The notes under the pieces: generated by a model | The model's database searches: none | Seen by the model: the letters and a program-made list of their open reading frames with translations, nothing else | Told to the model about the DNA's origin: nothing | In this document: piece by piece, positions 1 through 5,911 of the stretch | How positions within the stretch are numbered: the first letter of the stretch is position 1 | Layout of the letters: each line of letters opens with the position of its first letter | Assembly (NCBI GenBank): GCA_964639935.1 | Contig: CAZXGT010000063.1 | Location: forward strand, 1-13,088 | Origin: CALNYS01 sp964639935 | Lineage (GTDB): Bacteria; Planctomycetota; Phycisphaerae; Phycisphaerales; UBA1924 | Length of the DNA stretch: 13,088 bases | Reading direction: 5' to 3' | Program-made: the position numbers and the translations under genes

Positions 1-182
1 ACGATGCTCGCGACGACCGCGTGGACGACATCGCTGTGCCGCAGCAAGAGGTTGCTGGTCTCACCATGGTCCGATTCAGGGTTGAGATACGTCATGATGA
101 AGACGAAGTACAGGGGACCCATCGGCCAGCCCAGCCGGCGGGCCTCGACGTGTATCCGCCAAGCTGGCGTGTCACGCGCCAT
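1..182 (-). CDS. Hypothetical protein, 5' part only (runs off left edge)
   Basis: I do not recognise this protein. The frame opens with an ATG at 182-180 directly after an in-frame TAA at 194-192 and stays open for 60 codons to the window edge, so only the N-terminus is present. It begins MARDTPAWRIHVEARR and has a hydrophobic, aromatic stretch (LYFVFIM) near residues 24-30. About four fifths of the codons end in G or C, as in neighbouring genes. The opposite-strand frame over the same bases shares those third positions, so codon bias does not decide the strand. I prefer this strand because the residue mix is protein-like, whereas the plus-strand frame is Arg/Ser/Thr-rich like a shadow. It starts 21 nt after the guaA stop on the same strand, which suggests co-transcription. 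No clear Shine-Dalgarno is visible. Confidence 0.45.
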   Translation of the reverse strand, partial: MARDTPAWRIHVEARRLGWPMGPLYFVFIMTYLNPESDHGETSNLLLRHSDVVHAVVASI

Positions 183-203
183 GACTGGACATTAGTCGAT
201 TGC

Positions 204-1778
204 CTATTCCCACTCAATCGTCGCCGGGGGCTTGCTCGAGATGTCGTACACCACGCGGTTCACCCCGCGGACCTCATTGATGATCCGGTTCGAGATCGTC
301 GCCAGGACGTCATACGGGATGCGTCCCCAGTCGGCGGTCATGAAGTCCTGCGTCTCCACCGCACGCACCGCGACGACCCACTCGTAGGTCCGCCCGTCGC
401 CCATCACGCCCACGCTCTGCACCGGGAGCAGCACCGCGAAGACCTGGCTCAGCGAGCGGTACAGGCTCGCCGAGACGATCTCCTCGAGCAGAACTGTGTC
501 CGCCTCACGGAGCACCGCCAGCTTCTCCGGCGTGATCTCCCCCAGCACGCGCACCGCGAGCCCCGGGCCCGGGAAGGGGTGGCGCCAGATGATCGCCTCG
601 GGCAGGCCCAGCACCTCGCCGAGCTTCCGGACCTCGTCCTTGAAGAGGTCGCGCAGCGGCTCGACGAGCTCGAAACCCAGCTCCTCCGGCAGCCCGCCCA
701 CGTTGTGATGCAGTTTGATCCCCGCGCTGTGCCCGGCGTGCCCGTGGCCGGACTCGATCACGTCTGGGTAGAGCGTGCCCTGCGCGAGAAGTTCCGCTCC
801 GTCGAGCGACTCCGCCTCGGCCTTGAAGACCTCGATGAACCGGTGCCCGATTTTCGTCCGTTTCTCCTGCGGGTCGGTCACGCCCTCGAGATCCTTCAGA
901 AACTCCTTGGAGGCATCCACGACTCGCAGGTCCACGCGAAAGTGGTCACGGAAGGTGGTCTCCACCAGCTCGCGTTCGTTCTTGCGAAGCAGCCCGTTGT
1001 CGACGAAGACGCATGTGAGCCGATCGCCGATCGCCTTCGAGAGCAAGGCCGCGCACACCGAGGAATCCACGCCGCCGGAGAGCCCGCACACCACGCGCCG
1101 GTCGCCCACCTGCTCGCGCACCTGAGCGATCTCCCTCTCCAGGAAGTCGCTCATCTTCCACGTGCCGCGGCAATCGCAGACCTCGTAGAGAAAATTGCGG
1201 AGCACGTCGACGCCGTGGGGCGTGTGCGTCACCTCGGGATGGAACTGCACGCCAAAGAGGGGCCGCTCCTTGTGTCGCACGACGGCGTGCGGGCACGTTG
1301 GGGTCGAGGCGAGTGTGTCGAACTGATCGCCCACGCCCAGGATCTGGTCGCCGTGGCTCATCCACACCGCCGTTCGCTGCGGGATCGCGGCGAGCAGGTC
1401 GCTCCCGTCGCCGATCTCCAGATTCGCGCGCCCGAACTCACGGTGATCCGATCGGTTCACGTCGCAACCGAGCGTGTGGCACATGAGCTGCATGCCGTAG
1501 CAGATCCCGAGGATGGGGACGCCCATCTCGAAGATGCCGGGATCGCAGCTCGGGGCCCCCGCCGCGTAGACGCTCGCCGGTCCACCCGAAAGGACGATTC
1601 CCTTCGGTTTCATCGCGCGGAGGCCGTCGACCGACGCGTCGGGCGCCACCAGCACCGCCAGGGCTCCGGCCTCTCGCAGCCGGCGCGCGATGAGCTGCGC
1701 CGTCTGGGAGCCGAAATCGAGAACCGCGACCACCTCGTCGTGAGGGAGCTCTCCTGCGGAGGGAACGCCGCTCGCCAT
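204..1778 (-). CDS. guaA: GMP synthase (glutamine-hydrolysing)
   Basis: Converts XMP to GMP using ATP and glutamine, the last step of guanine nucleotide synthesis; cytosolic. The product is 524 aa, normal for the family. An N-terminal class I glutamine amidotransferase domain (about 15-200) carries the nucleophile Cys93 in GICYGMQ and the His180/Glu182 pair in VQFHPEV. An ATP-pyrophosphatase domain follows, with the P-loop SGGVDSS at 234-240. The protein ends in the usual C-terminal dimerisation domain (VVYDISSKPPATIEWE). The ATG at 1778 is chosen over the longer upstream frame because GGAAGGA sits 6 nt before it and the extra residues look non-coding. It is transcribed divergently from the lipoprotein gene. 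A candidate promoter and inverted repeat lie upstream. All catalytic residues I can check are present. Confidence 0.97.
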   Translation of the reverse strand: MASGVPSAGELPHDEVVAVLDFGSQTAQLIARRLREAGALAVLVAPDASVDGLRAMKPKGIVLSGGPASVYAAGAPSCDPGIFEMGVPILGICYGMQLMCHTLGCDVNRSDHREFGRANLEIGDGSDLLAAIPQRTAVWMSHGDQILGVGDQFDTLASTPTCPHAVVRHKERPLFGVQFHPEVTHTPHGVDVLRNFLYEVCDCRGTWKMSDFLEREIAQVREQVGDRRVVCGLSGGVDSSVCAALLSKAIGDRLTCVFVDNGLLRKNERELVETTFRDHFRVDLRVVDASKEFLKDLEGVTDPQEKRTKIGHRFIEVFKAEAESLDGAELLAQGTLYPDVIESGHGHAGHSAGIKLHHNVGGLPEELGFELVEPLRDLFKDEVRKLGEVLGLPEAIIWRHPFPGPGLAVRVLGEITPEKLAVLREADTVLLEEIVSASLYRSLSQVFAVLLPVQSVGVMGDGRTYEWVVAVRAVETQDFMTADWGRIPYDVLATISNRIINEVRGVNRVVYDISSKPPATIEWE

Positions 1779-1784
1779 GCATGA

Positions 1785-1791
1785 TCCTTCC
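1785..1791 (-). promoter_or_regulatory. Shine-Dalgarno of guaA
   Basis: GGAAGGA read on the minus strand, 6 nt before the ATG at 1778. It fixes the guaA start and excludes the longer in-frame extension to 1889. Confidence 0.75.
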
Positions 1792-1808
1792 GAAAGGGGG
1801 AATCGGGA

Positions 1809-1837
1809 AGCGTACCGGCCGCCGCGCGGCCGGTCGA
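1809..1837 (-). promoter_or_regulatory. Candidate sigma-70-type promoter of guaA
   Basis: On the minus strand TCGACC (1837-1832) matches 4 of 6 positions of TTGACA. It is followed after 17 nt by TACGCT (1814-1809), a TAnnnT -10 element. The -10 ends 30 nt before the guaA ATG, leaving a leader of about 20-25 nt that contains the Shine-Dalgarno. The inverted repeat at 1814-1834 occupies the spacer. This is inferred from sequence match and position only. Confidence 0.4.
1814..1834. repeat. Perfect inverted repeat between guaA and the lipoprotein gene
   Basis: The two 9-nt arms ACCGGCCGC (1814-1822) and GCGGCCGGT (1826-1834) are exact reverse complements around a 3-nt centre, CGC. The repeat covers the spacer between the proposed guaA -35 and -10 and overlaps the edge of each. 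That geometry fits an operator. As RNA it could also fold into a very stable hairpin with a 3-nt loop. No T-run follows closely on either strand, so an intrinsic terminator is less likely. Confidence 0.6.
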
Positions 1838-1880
1838 GGCCCTCCGCTTTTCCTCTCGCGACGATCCGCACGCTTCGGGC

Positions 1881-1886
1881 TACCAT
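1881..1886 (+). promoter_or_regulatory. Candidate -10 element, lipoprotein/kinase/STAS/mlaE operon
   Basis: TACCAT lies 7 nt before the ATG at 1894. There is no Shine-Dalgarno between them and no good -35. A start site 6-8 nt downstream of a -10 would fall on or beside the ATG, giving a leaderless transcript. The same arrangement recurs at three other gene starts in the window. Confidence 0.4.
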
Positions 1887-1893
1887 CACACCG

Positions 1894-2253
1894 ATGAAGG
1901 CTCCTCGCCAGGCACGGATGCTCGCCCTGCTCGTGGTTCCCTCGCTGGCGGCGTGCTCGCCGCAGATCGAGGTCGGCTTCGAGTCTCCGGATCCTCAGGG
2001 ACGAACGATGGCCCTGGCTCGTGCGGCCGGCGCGCCGAGCGCGGACAAGCAGGATCTCCGCCACATGATCATCATGCTCGGCTCGGTCGACCCCGCCCAG
2101 CGCATGCTCGCGATCCGCGCTCTAGAACGAAACACCGGGAAGACGCTCGGCTACCGCCATTACGCCCCGGAGATGGAGCGCGAGGAGGCCCAGCGGCGAT
2201 GGGTCGAGTGGCACGAGACCCGCTACCCGGAGATCGCGGGGCGTTCCCGATGA
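1894..2253 (+). CDS. Small HEAT-like lipoprotein
   Basis: A 119-aa predicted lipoprotein. The N-terminus has basic residues (K2, R5, R8), a short hydrophobic stretch (LALLVVPSL) and a lipobox ending LAAC with the lipidated Cys at 21. After a spacer of about 30 residues comes a helical segment, roughly 50-90, with the pattern L-G-S-x-D-P-x-x-R-x-x-A-I-R-A-L, typical of a single HEAT-type repeat. It is followed by TGKTLGY and a Trp-containing acidic/basic tail. Proteins of this style are common in Planctomycetota, and their function is not known to me. The start at 1894 is chosen because the upstream in-frame extension lacks protein-like composition and would bury the signal peptide. The stop overlaps the ATG of the kinase gene (ATGA), so this is probably the first gene of a four-gene operon. 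A role near the envelope and the MlaE permease is an inference. Confidence 0.8.
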   Translation: MKAPRQARMLALLVVPSLAACSPQIEVGFESPDPQGRTMALARAAGAPSADKQDLRHMIIMLGSVDPAQRMLAIRALERNTGKTLGYRHYAPEMEREEAQRRWVEWHETRYPEIAGRSR

Positions 2254-2762
2254 GGCGCCGGGCCGAGGATTGCCGGGTCTGCCCTGAAGACGCTCACCTC
2301 CGCATCGAGGTGCTCAGCCAGCCGCGCTATCTTGCCGGGCTCCGCGAGCTCGTGCTCACCGTCTCCCGTCGTCTGGGTTTCGGTGAGGCCGCCGCGGGCC
2401 ACATCGCCCTGGCGATCGACGAAGCTCTCGCGAACATCATCCGTCACGGCTACGAGGGCGCCGAGGATCGTCCGATCTTCCTGGCGATCGCCCCGATGGT
2501 CGAAGGCGACGCCGAGGTGGGCCTCGAAGTCTGCATCGAGGACCACGCCCGCCAGGTCGATCCCTCCAAGATCAGGAGTCGTGATCTCGAGGCCGTTCGC
2601 CCCGGCGGGCTCGGCGTCCACATCATCCGCGAGATCATGGACGAGGTTGTCTACGAGCCGCGCCGGGATCAGGGCATGCGGGTCGTGATGACCAAGCGCC
2701 TGACGCCGTCAACAGGCCCCGCCGAAACGGGCGGCGTCGCCGACGAAAGCGAGGGGGCATGA
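2250..2762 (+). CDS. RsbW-like anti-sigma/serine kinase (HATPase_c domain)
   Basis: A 170-aa GHKL-fold protein of the RsbW/SpoIIAB class. Family members phosphorylate a STAS-domain partner on Ser and often bind a sigma factor. The N-box is clear (DEALAN, E58 to N62, followed by IIRHGY). The lid/G2 region is also clear (GGLGVHIIREIMDEV, from residue 119). The G1 region reads EDHARQVDP (97-105), so the glycine usual in D-x-G is replaced by Ala, and nucleotide binding may be altered. A short N-terminal segment holds two Cys (C8, C11) and the C-terminal 20 residues look disordered. The ATG overlaps the lipoprotein stop by 4 nt and the stop overlaps the STAS ATG by 4 nt. No sigma factor or PP2C phosphatase gene is present here, so the STAS protein next door is the likely substrate. 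Confidence 0.88.
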   Translation: MRRRAEDCRVCPEDAHLRIEVLSQPRYLAGLRELVLTVSRRLGFGEAAAGHIALAIDEALANIIRHGYEGAEDRPIFLAIAPMVEGDAEVGLEVCIEDHARQVDPSKIRSRDLEAVRPGGLGVHIIREIMDEVVYEPRRDQGMRVVMTKRLTPSTGPAETGGVADESEGA

Positions 2763-3109
2763 ACGAGGAACTGCCGATCAGGATGGCGACGCGCGACGGA
2801 GTCGCCATCGTCTCGCCCGCGGGCGAGGTGGATATGGGCACCTCGCCTCAGCTCCGCGTCGCGCTCCTGCAGGCGCTCCAGTCCGAACCCTCGGCGATCA
2901 TTGTCAATTTCGCCGACGTCCCGAGCCTCGACTCCTCGGGCGTCGCCACGCTCATCGAGGCCCTCCGCGAGACCCAGAGCCGGAAGATCCCACTTGTCCT
3001 GTGCTCGCTCGCGCCTCGCGTGCTGGCGGTCCTCGAGATCGCTCGTCTCGATCGCGTCTTCACTCTCGCAGACAATGTCGATCAAGCCCTGGAGGTCAAG
3101 CTTCGATGA
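2759..3109 (+). CDS. STAS-domain protein (anti-sigma antagonist or MlaB-like)
   Basis: A 116-aa single STAS domain. It has the N-terminal strands (VAIVSPAGEVDM, residues 15-26) and the signature VPSLDSSG at 54-61. There the Ser after Asp58 (S59) corresponds to the residue phosphorylated in SpoIIAA/RsbV. The helix after it (VATLIEALRETQ) and the C-terminal strands are complete, so length and fold are normal. It sits between an RsbW-like kinase (4-nt overlap upstream, GAGGGGG just before the ATG) and an MlaE permease (4-nt overlap downstream). Two roles fit: antagonist of the kinase in partner switching, or a MlaB-like subunit of a lipid transporter. The position between the two raises the possibility of both. 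Confidence 0.9.
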   Translation: MNEELPIRMATRDGVAIVSPAGEVDMGTSPQLRVALLQALQSEPSAIIVNFADVPSLDSSGVATLIEALRETQSRKIPLVLCSLAPRVLAVLEIARLDRVFTLADNVDQALEVKLR

Positions 3110-3918
3110 ACGGCGCGAGACGAGGCGTGCAGGCGCTGATCAAGCAGCCGAAGAATCTCGCTCGCGAGTTCGGCGAGATCTGGTTTCTCTTTTGGTCGAC
3201 CGTTGTGTGGACCTGTCGCGGCATCACCGTCAAGCGCTACCGCCTCGGCCGACCGGCGATCAACGCCCAGCTCGTTCGCATCGGGGTCCAGTCGATCAGC
3301 ATCAACGCGCTCGTCGCTGCGAGCGTCGGATTCATCCTTGGCCTTCAAATGGCGCCGCCCCTGGACGACCTCGGGCAGATCGAACTCGTCCCCAACATCA
3401 TCGCCGTCTCCGTCCTCCGCGAGCTCGGGCCGCTGATCAGCGCGATCGTCATGACCGGGTTCGCCGGCGCGGCGATCACCGCGGAACTCGGCACCATGGT
3501 CGTCGGCGAGGAGATCGAGGCCCTCGAGGCCCACGCCCTGAACCCCATCCGATTTCTGGTTGTTCCCCGCGCGATCGCGGTCATCGTCAGCCTGATGCTC
3601 CTCGCGGTCATCGCCGACGTCGTCGCGATCCTCGCCGGCATGCTCATGGGCGTCGCCATCCTCGGGATCCCCGCAAGCACCTACTGGAACAACATGATGC
3701 TCCAGGTGGACACGGTCGACTTTCTCACCGGGCTCGCCAAGGCAGCCGTCTTCGGCCTGCTCATCGCCGTCATCGCCTGCTCCAACGGCTTCCGCGTCAC
3801 CGGCGGAGCGGCGGGCGTCGGCGTCGCCACCACCAACACCGTCGTCCGCTCGATCGTCGCGATCATCGTCGCCGACCTCATCTTCACAACGATCTTCTAT
3901 AGCTGGGGACTCGTCTAA
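3106..3918 (+). CDS. MlaE-family ABC permease (lipid transport)
   Basis: A 270-aa inner-membrane permease of the MlaE/YrbE family, the membrane core of phospholipid transporters that maintain outer-membrane asymmetry. The first 60 residues include an amphipathic helix (FGEIWFLFWSTVVW, about 22-35). Membrane segments lie near 64-84, 97-125, 150-185, 210-226 and 246-266. The family signature is clear from RELGPLISAI (105-114) through AELGTMVVGEEIEALE (126-141) to NPIRFLVVPR (146-155). The start overlaps the STAS stop (ATGA) and has GGAGG 10 nt upstream. The usual partners, an MlaF ATPase and an MCE-domain MlaD, are absent from the window, so they must be encoded elsewhere. I leave the symbol blank because subunit assignment depends on those partners. 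Confidence 0.92.
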   Translation: MNGARRGVQALIKQPKNLAREFGEIWFLFWSTVVWTCRGITVKRYRLGRPAINAQLVRIGVQSISINALVAASVGFILGLQMAPPLDDLGQIELVPNIIAVSVLRELGPLISAIVMTGFAGAAITAELGTMVVGEEIEALEAHALNPIRFLVVPRAIAVIVSLMLLAVIADVVAILAGMLMGVAILGIPASTYWNNMMLQVDTVDFLTGLAKAAVFGLLIAVIACSNGFRVTGGAAGVGVATTNTVVRSIVAIIVADLIFTTIFYSWGLV

Positions 3919-3938
3919 GGCGGGCGGGCAAAGGTCAT

Positions 3939-3958
3939 GCACGAGGGCCCGACCGTGC
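3939..3958. other. Short inverted repeat between mlaE-type gene and ribH
   Basis: GCACG (3939-3943) and CGTGC (3954-3958) are exact complements around a 10-nt loop that contains GGGCCC. The structure ends just before the proposed ribH -10. It has no T-run, so it does not look like an intrinsic terminator; it may be chance or a weak regulator site. Confidence 0.25.
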
Positions 3959-3959
3959 C

Positions 3960-3965
3960 TACCAT
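3960..3965 (+). promoter_or_regulatory. Candidate -10 element of the ribH-nusB-ftsY operon
   Basis: TACCAT lies 9 nt before the ribH ATG and is identical to the hexamer before the lipoprotein gene. There is no Shine-Dalgarno and no convincing -35. It suggests a separate, leaderless or near-leaderless promoter for ribH, splitting it from the permease gene upstream. Confidence 0.4.
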
Positions 3966-3974
3966 CGCCCCTTC

Positions 3975-4469
3975 ATGGCTAAGCCGCCTGCCGAGCCCGT
4001 CTCCCTCGACGCCCGCGGTCTCCGCGTCGCGCTCATCACGAGCCGATACAACGAGTCCGTCACGGCGGCCATGCGCGAGGGGGCCGAGCGAGCGTTCCTC
4101 GACGCCGGCGGCGATCCCGCCGATCTCACGGCCGTCGCCGCCCCCGGCGCCTTCGAGCTCGCCGCCATCGCCGGTGCGGCTCTGCGTTCGGGACGCTTCG
4201 ACGCCGCGGTCTGTCTCGGGTGCGTTCTCAAGGGGGAGACCCGCCACGATGAGGTCATCGCCGACGCGCTCGCCGTCGCTCTCGCCCGCCTCTCGGCCGA
4301 ACTCGCCAAGCCCGCCGCATTCGGCGTGCTCACGGTCGACTCCCACGAGCAGGCCGTTGCCCGCGCGTCCGGCAAACGCGGCAACAAGGGCGCCGAGGCG
4401 ATGAACGCCGCCATCGACGCCGTCGCCTCGATCCGCCGGCTCACGCTCGCGGCTGAGGAGTCCGTCTGA
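3975..4469 (+). CDS. ribH: 6,7-dimethyl-8-ribityllumazine synthase
   Basis: Condenses 5-amino-6-ribitylamino-uracil with 3,4-dihydroxy-2-butanone 4-phosphate, the penultimate step of riboflavin synthesis; cytosolic, usually a 60-mer or pentamer. The product is 164 aa, normal for the family. The substrate-binding aromatic is in SRYNE (23-27). APGAFEL lies at 56-62. The phosphate and catalytic region GCVLKGETRHDEV (82-94) contains the catalytic His91. GVLTVDSHEQAVARAS follows at 117-132, with Arg130 in the phosphate-contact position, and then GNKGAEA. The ATG at 3975 is the only sensible start, but it lacks a Shine-Dalgarno. The stop shares one base with the nusB ATG (TGATG). The ribH-nusB pairing is widely conserved in bacteria. 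I see no room for an FMN riboswitch upstream. Confidence 0.96.
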   Translation: MAKPPAEPVSLDARGLRVALITSRYNESVTAAMREGAERAFLDAGGDPADLTAVAAPGAFELAAIAGAALRSGRFDAAVCLGCVLKGETRHDEVIADALAVALARLSAELAKPAAFGVLTVDSHEQAVARASGKRGNKGAEAMNAAIDAVASIRRLTLAAEESV

Positions 4470-4921
4470 TGGCCGCTCGCCACGCCATCCGAACCCACGC
4501 GCTCCAGGCCCTCTTCCAGCTCGACGCCCGCCCGCCCGAGGACGAGCCCGCGGTCCGCGAAGCGGTGCTCGAGGACGCCGACAACGTCGGGCTCTCCCGC
4601 GATGAAGCCGCGGAGGCCTTCGATCTCGCTCTCGCCGCGTTTCAGGCCCGACGCGCCTCGGACCAACGCGTCGCCGCGCTCGCCCCGACCTGGCCGGCGG
4701 TGCGCCAGCCCGCCGTCGATCGCGCCATCCTCCGCCTCGCGATCTACGAGATGACCGCGGGAGTCGTCCCCGCCAAGATCGCCGTCAACGAGGCGGTCAA
4801 GCTCGCCAAGAGCTTCGGCGGCGAACGTTCCCCGGCCTTCATCAACGGCGTTCTCGACAAGGTCCTTCGGCAGGTCGCCGGCGCCGAGCCCGCCGCGCGC
4901 CAGAGCGAGGGAGGCGCCTGA
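4469..4921 (+). CDS. nusB: Transcription antitermination factor NusB
   Basis: A 150-aa all-helical RNA-binding protein that with NusE (S10) binds boxA in rRNA leaders and prevents premature termination. The N-terminal family pattern RTHALQALFQLD (8-19) is present. The conserved C-terminal block starts at DRAILRLAIYEM and continues VPAKIAVNEAVKLAKSF, then ERSPAFINGVLDKV, the strongest NusB signature. The middle part is less conserved, as usual. The start shares one base with the ribH stop and has GAGGAG 8 nt upstream. The end shares one base with the ftsY ATG, so translation of all three genes is probably coupled. A short Ala/Glu tail follows the last helix. Confidence 0.95.
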   Translation: MAARHAIRTHALQALFQLDARPPEDEPAVREAVLEDADNVGLSRDEAAEAFDLALAAFQARRASDQRVAALAPTWPAVRQPAVDRAILRLAIYEMTAGVVPAKIAVNEAVKLAKSFGGERSPAFINGVLDKVLRQVAGAEPAARQSEGGA

Positions 4922-5880
4922 TGGCCCTCTTCCGCGCCGCCGTCAGCAGGATCCGCCAGAGCCTCACCCGCACGCGTGAGCACATCGCCGGAGGCTTCCG
5001 CTCCCTCCTGCACGGGAAGAAGCTCACCCCGGAGCTCATCGACGAGATCGAGAAACGGCTTATCAGCGCCGACGTCGGCGTCAAGACCACCCGCGCGCTC
5101 ATCGTGGGGCTCCGCGCTGACTTCAAGGCCGGCAGGGCCGCCACCGGCGACGACGCGATCGACTACCTCAAGGCCCAGCTCAAGGCGATGTGGCCCGAGC
5201 AGGATCGCACGCTCGATCTCGCCAAGAGCGGCCCGACGGTCATCCTCGTCACCGGGGTCAACGGCGCCGGGAAGACCACCAGCATCGCCAAGCTCGCCCA
5301 CGCCCTGAAGACACAGGGCAAATCCGTCCTCCTCGGCGCCGGCGACACGTACCGCGCCGGCGCCGTCCGCCAGCTTGAGATCTGGGCCGAACGCCTCGGC
5401 GTCGATCTCGTCAAGGGCCAGCAGGGCGGAGATCCCGCCGCCGTCGCCTTCGACGCCTGCGACGCCGCTCTCGCCAGAGACATCGACGTTCTCATTCTCG
5501 ACACCGCCGGCCGCCTGCACACCCAGGGCAATCTGATGCGTCAGCTCACCAAGATTCGCGACGTCGCCGCGAAGAAGATTCAGGGCGCGCCGCACGAGGT
5601 CCTCCTCGTCCTCGACGCCACGAGCGGTCAGAACGCTCTTCGCCAGGCCGCCGAGTTCACCGAGGCCGTCGATGTCACCGGTGTCTTCCTCTCCAAGCTC
5701 GACGGAACGGCCCGCGGCGGCGCGGTGATCGCGATCCGGGAGCAGACCGACATCCCCGTCAAGTTCATCGGCGTCGGCGAAACCGTCGAGGACCTCCAGC
5801 CCTTCGAGCCCGGCGCCTTTGTGGAAGCCCTCTTCGAGGATCAGCTCGAAACCGAGCATTCGGAGCGAGCGGCTCGCTGA
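4921..5880 (+). CDS. ftsY: Signal recognition particle receptor FtsY
   Basis: SRP-receptor GTPase that docks ribosome-SRP complexes at the membrane for co-translational insertion. The product is 319 aa. The N domain starts almost at once (helical bundle, about 1-85, with LTPELIDEIEKRLISADVG). The long acidic A domain of E. coli FtsY is absent, leaving only a short basic N-terminus (ALFRAAVSRIRQSLTRTREH) that could serve as the membrane-binding helix. The G domain is complete: G1 GVNGAGKTT (112-120), the insertion region DTYRAGAVRQLEIW (142-155), G3 DTAGR (194-198), G4 SKLDGTARGG (258-267) and the closing GVGE (284-287). The ATG shares one base with the nusB stop and follows a strong GAGGGAGG at 4907-4914. 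Confidence 0.96.
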   Translation: MALFRAAVSRIRQSLTRTREHIAGGFRSLLHGKKLTPELIDEIEKRLISADVGVKTTRALIVGLRADFKAGRAATGDDAIDYLKAQLKAMWPEQDRTLDLAKSGPTVILVTGVNGAGKTTSIAKLAHALKTQGKSVLLGAGDTYRAGAVRQLEIWAERLGVDLVKGQQGGDPAAVAFDACDAALARDIDVLILDTAGRLHTQGNLMRQLTKIRDVAAKKIQGAPHEVLLVLDATSGQNALRQAAEFTEAVDVTGVFLSKLDGTARGGAVIAIREQTDIPVKFIGVGETVEDLQPFEPGAFVEALFEDQLETEHSERAAR

Positions 5881-5911
5881 TCGCTTGTCCGGGACCGAGC
5901 CGCGCGCGACG

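Noticed and set aside
21..1784. Long open frame of 587 codons on the plus strand across guaA
   Set aside because: It is antisense to guaA, which has every catalytic motif. The product is Arg/His/Asp-rich without domains, as expected for a shadow in GC-rich DNA.
2759..3109. Assigning the STAS gene firmly as rsbV or mlaB
   Set aside because: The domain and phosphorylation site are clear, but sequence alone does not separate the two roles, and the neighbours support both.
3082..3942. Open frame of 286 codons on the minus strand across the permease gene
   Set aside because: The Asp/Gly/Arg-rich product mirrors the Val/Ile/Ala codons of the membrane protein on the other strand.
3919..3974. Possible FMN riboswitch before ribH
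   Set aside because: Only 56 nt are available, with none of the conserved RFN-element helices; the candidate -10 also leaves almost no leader.
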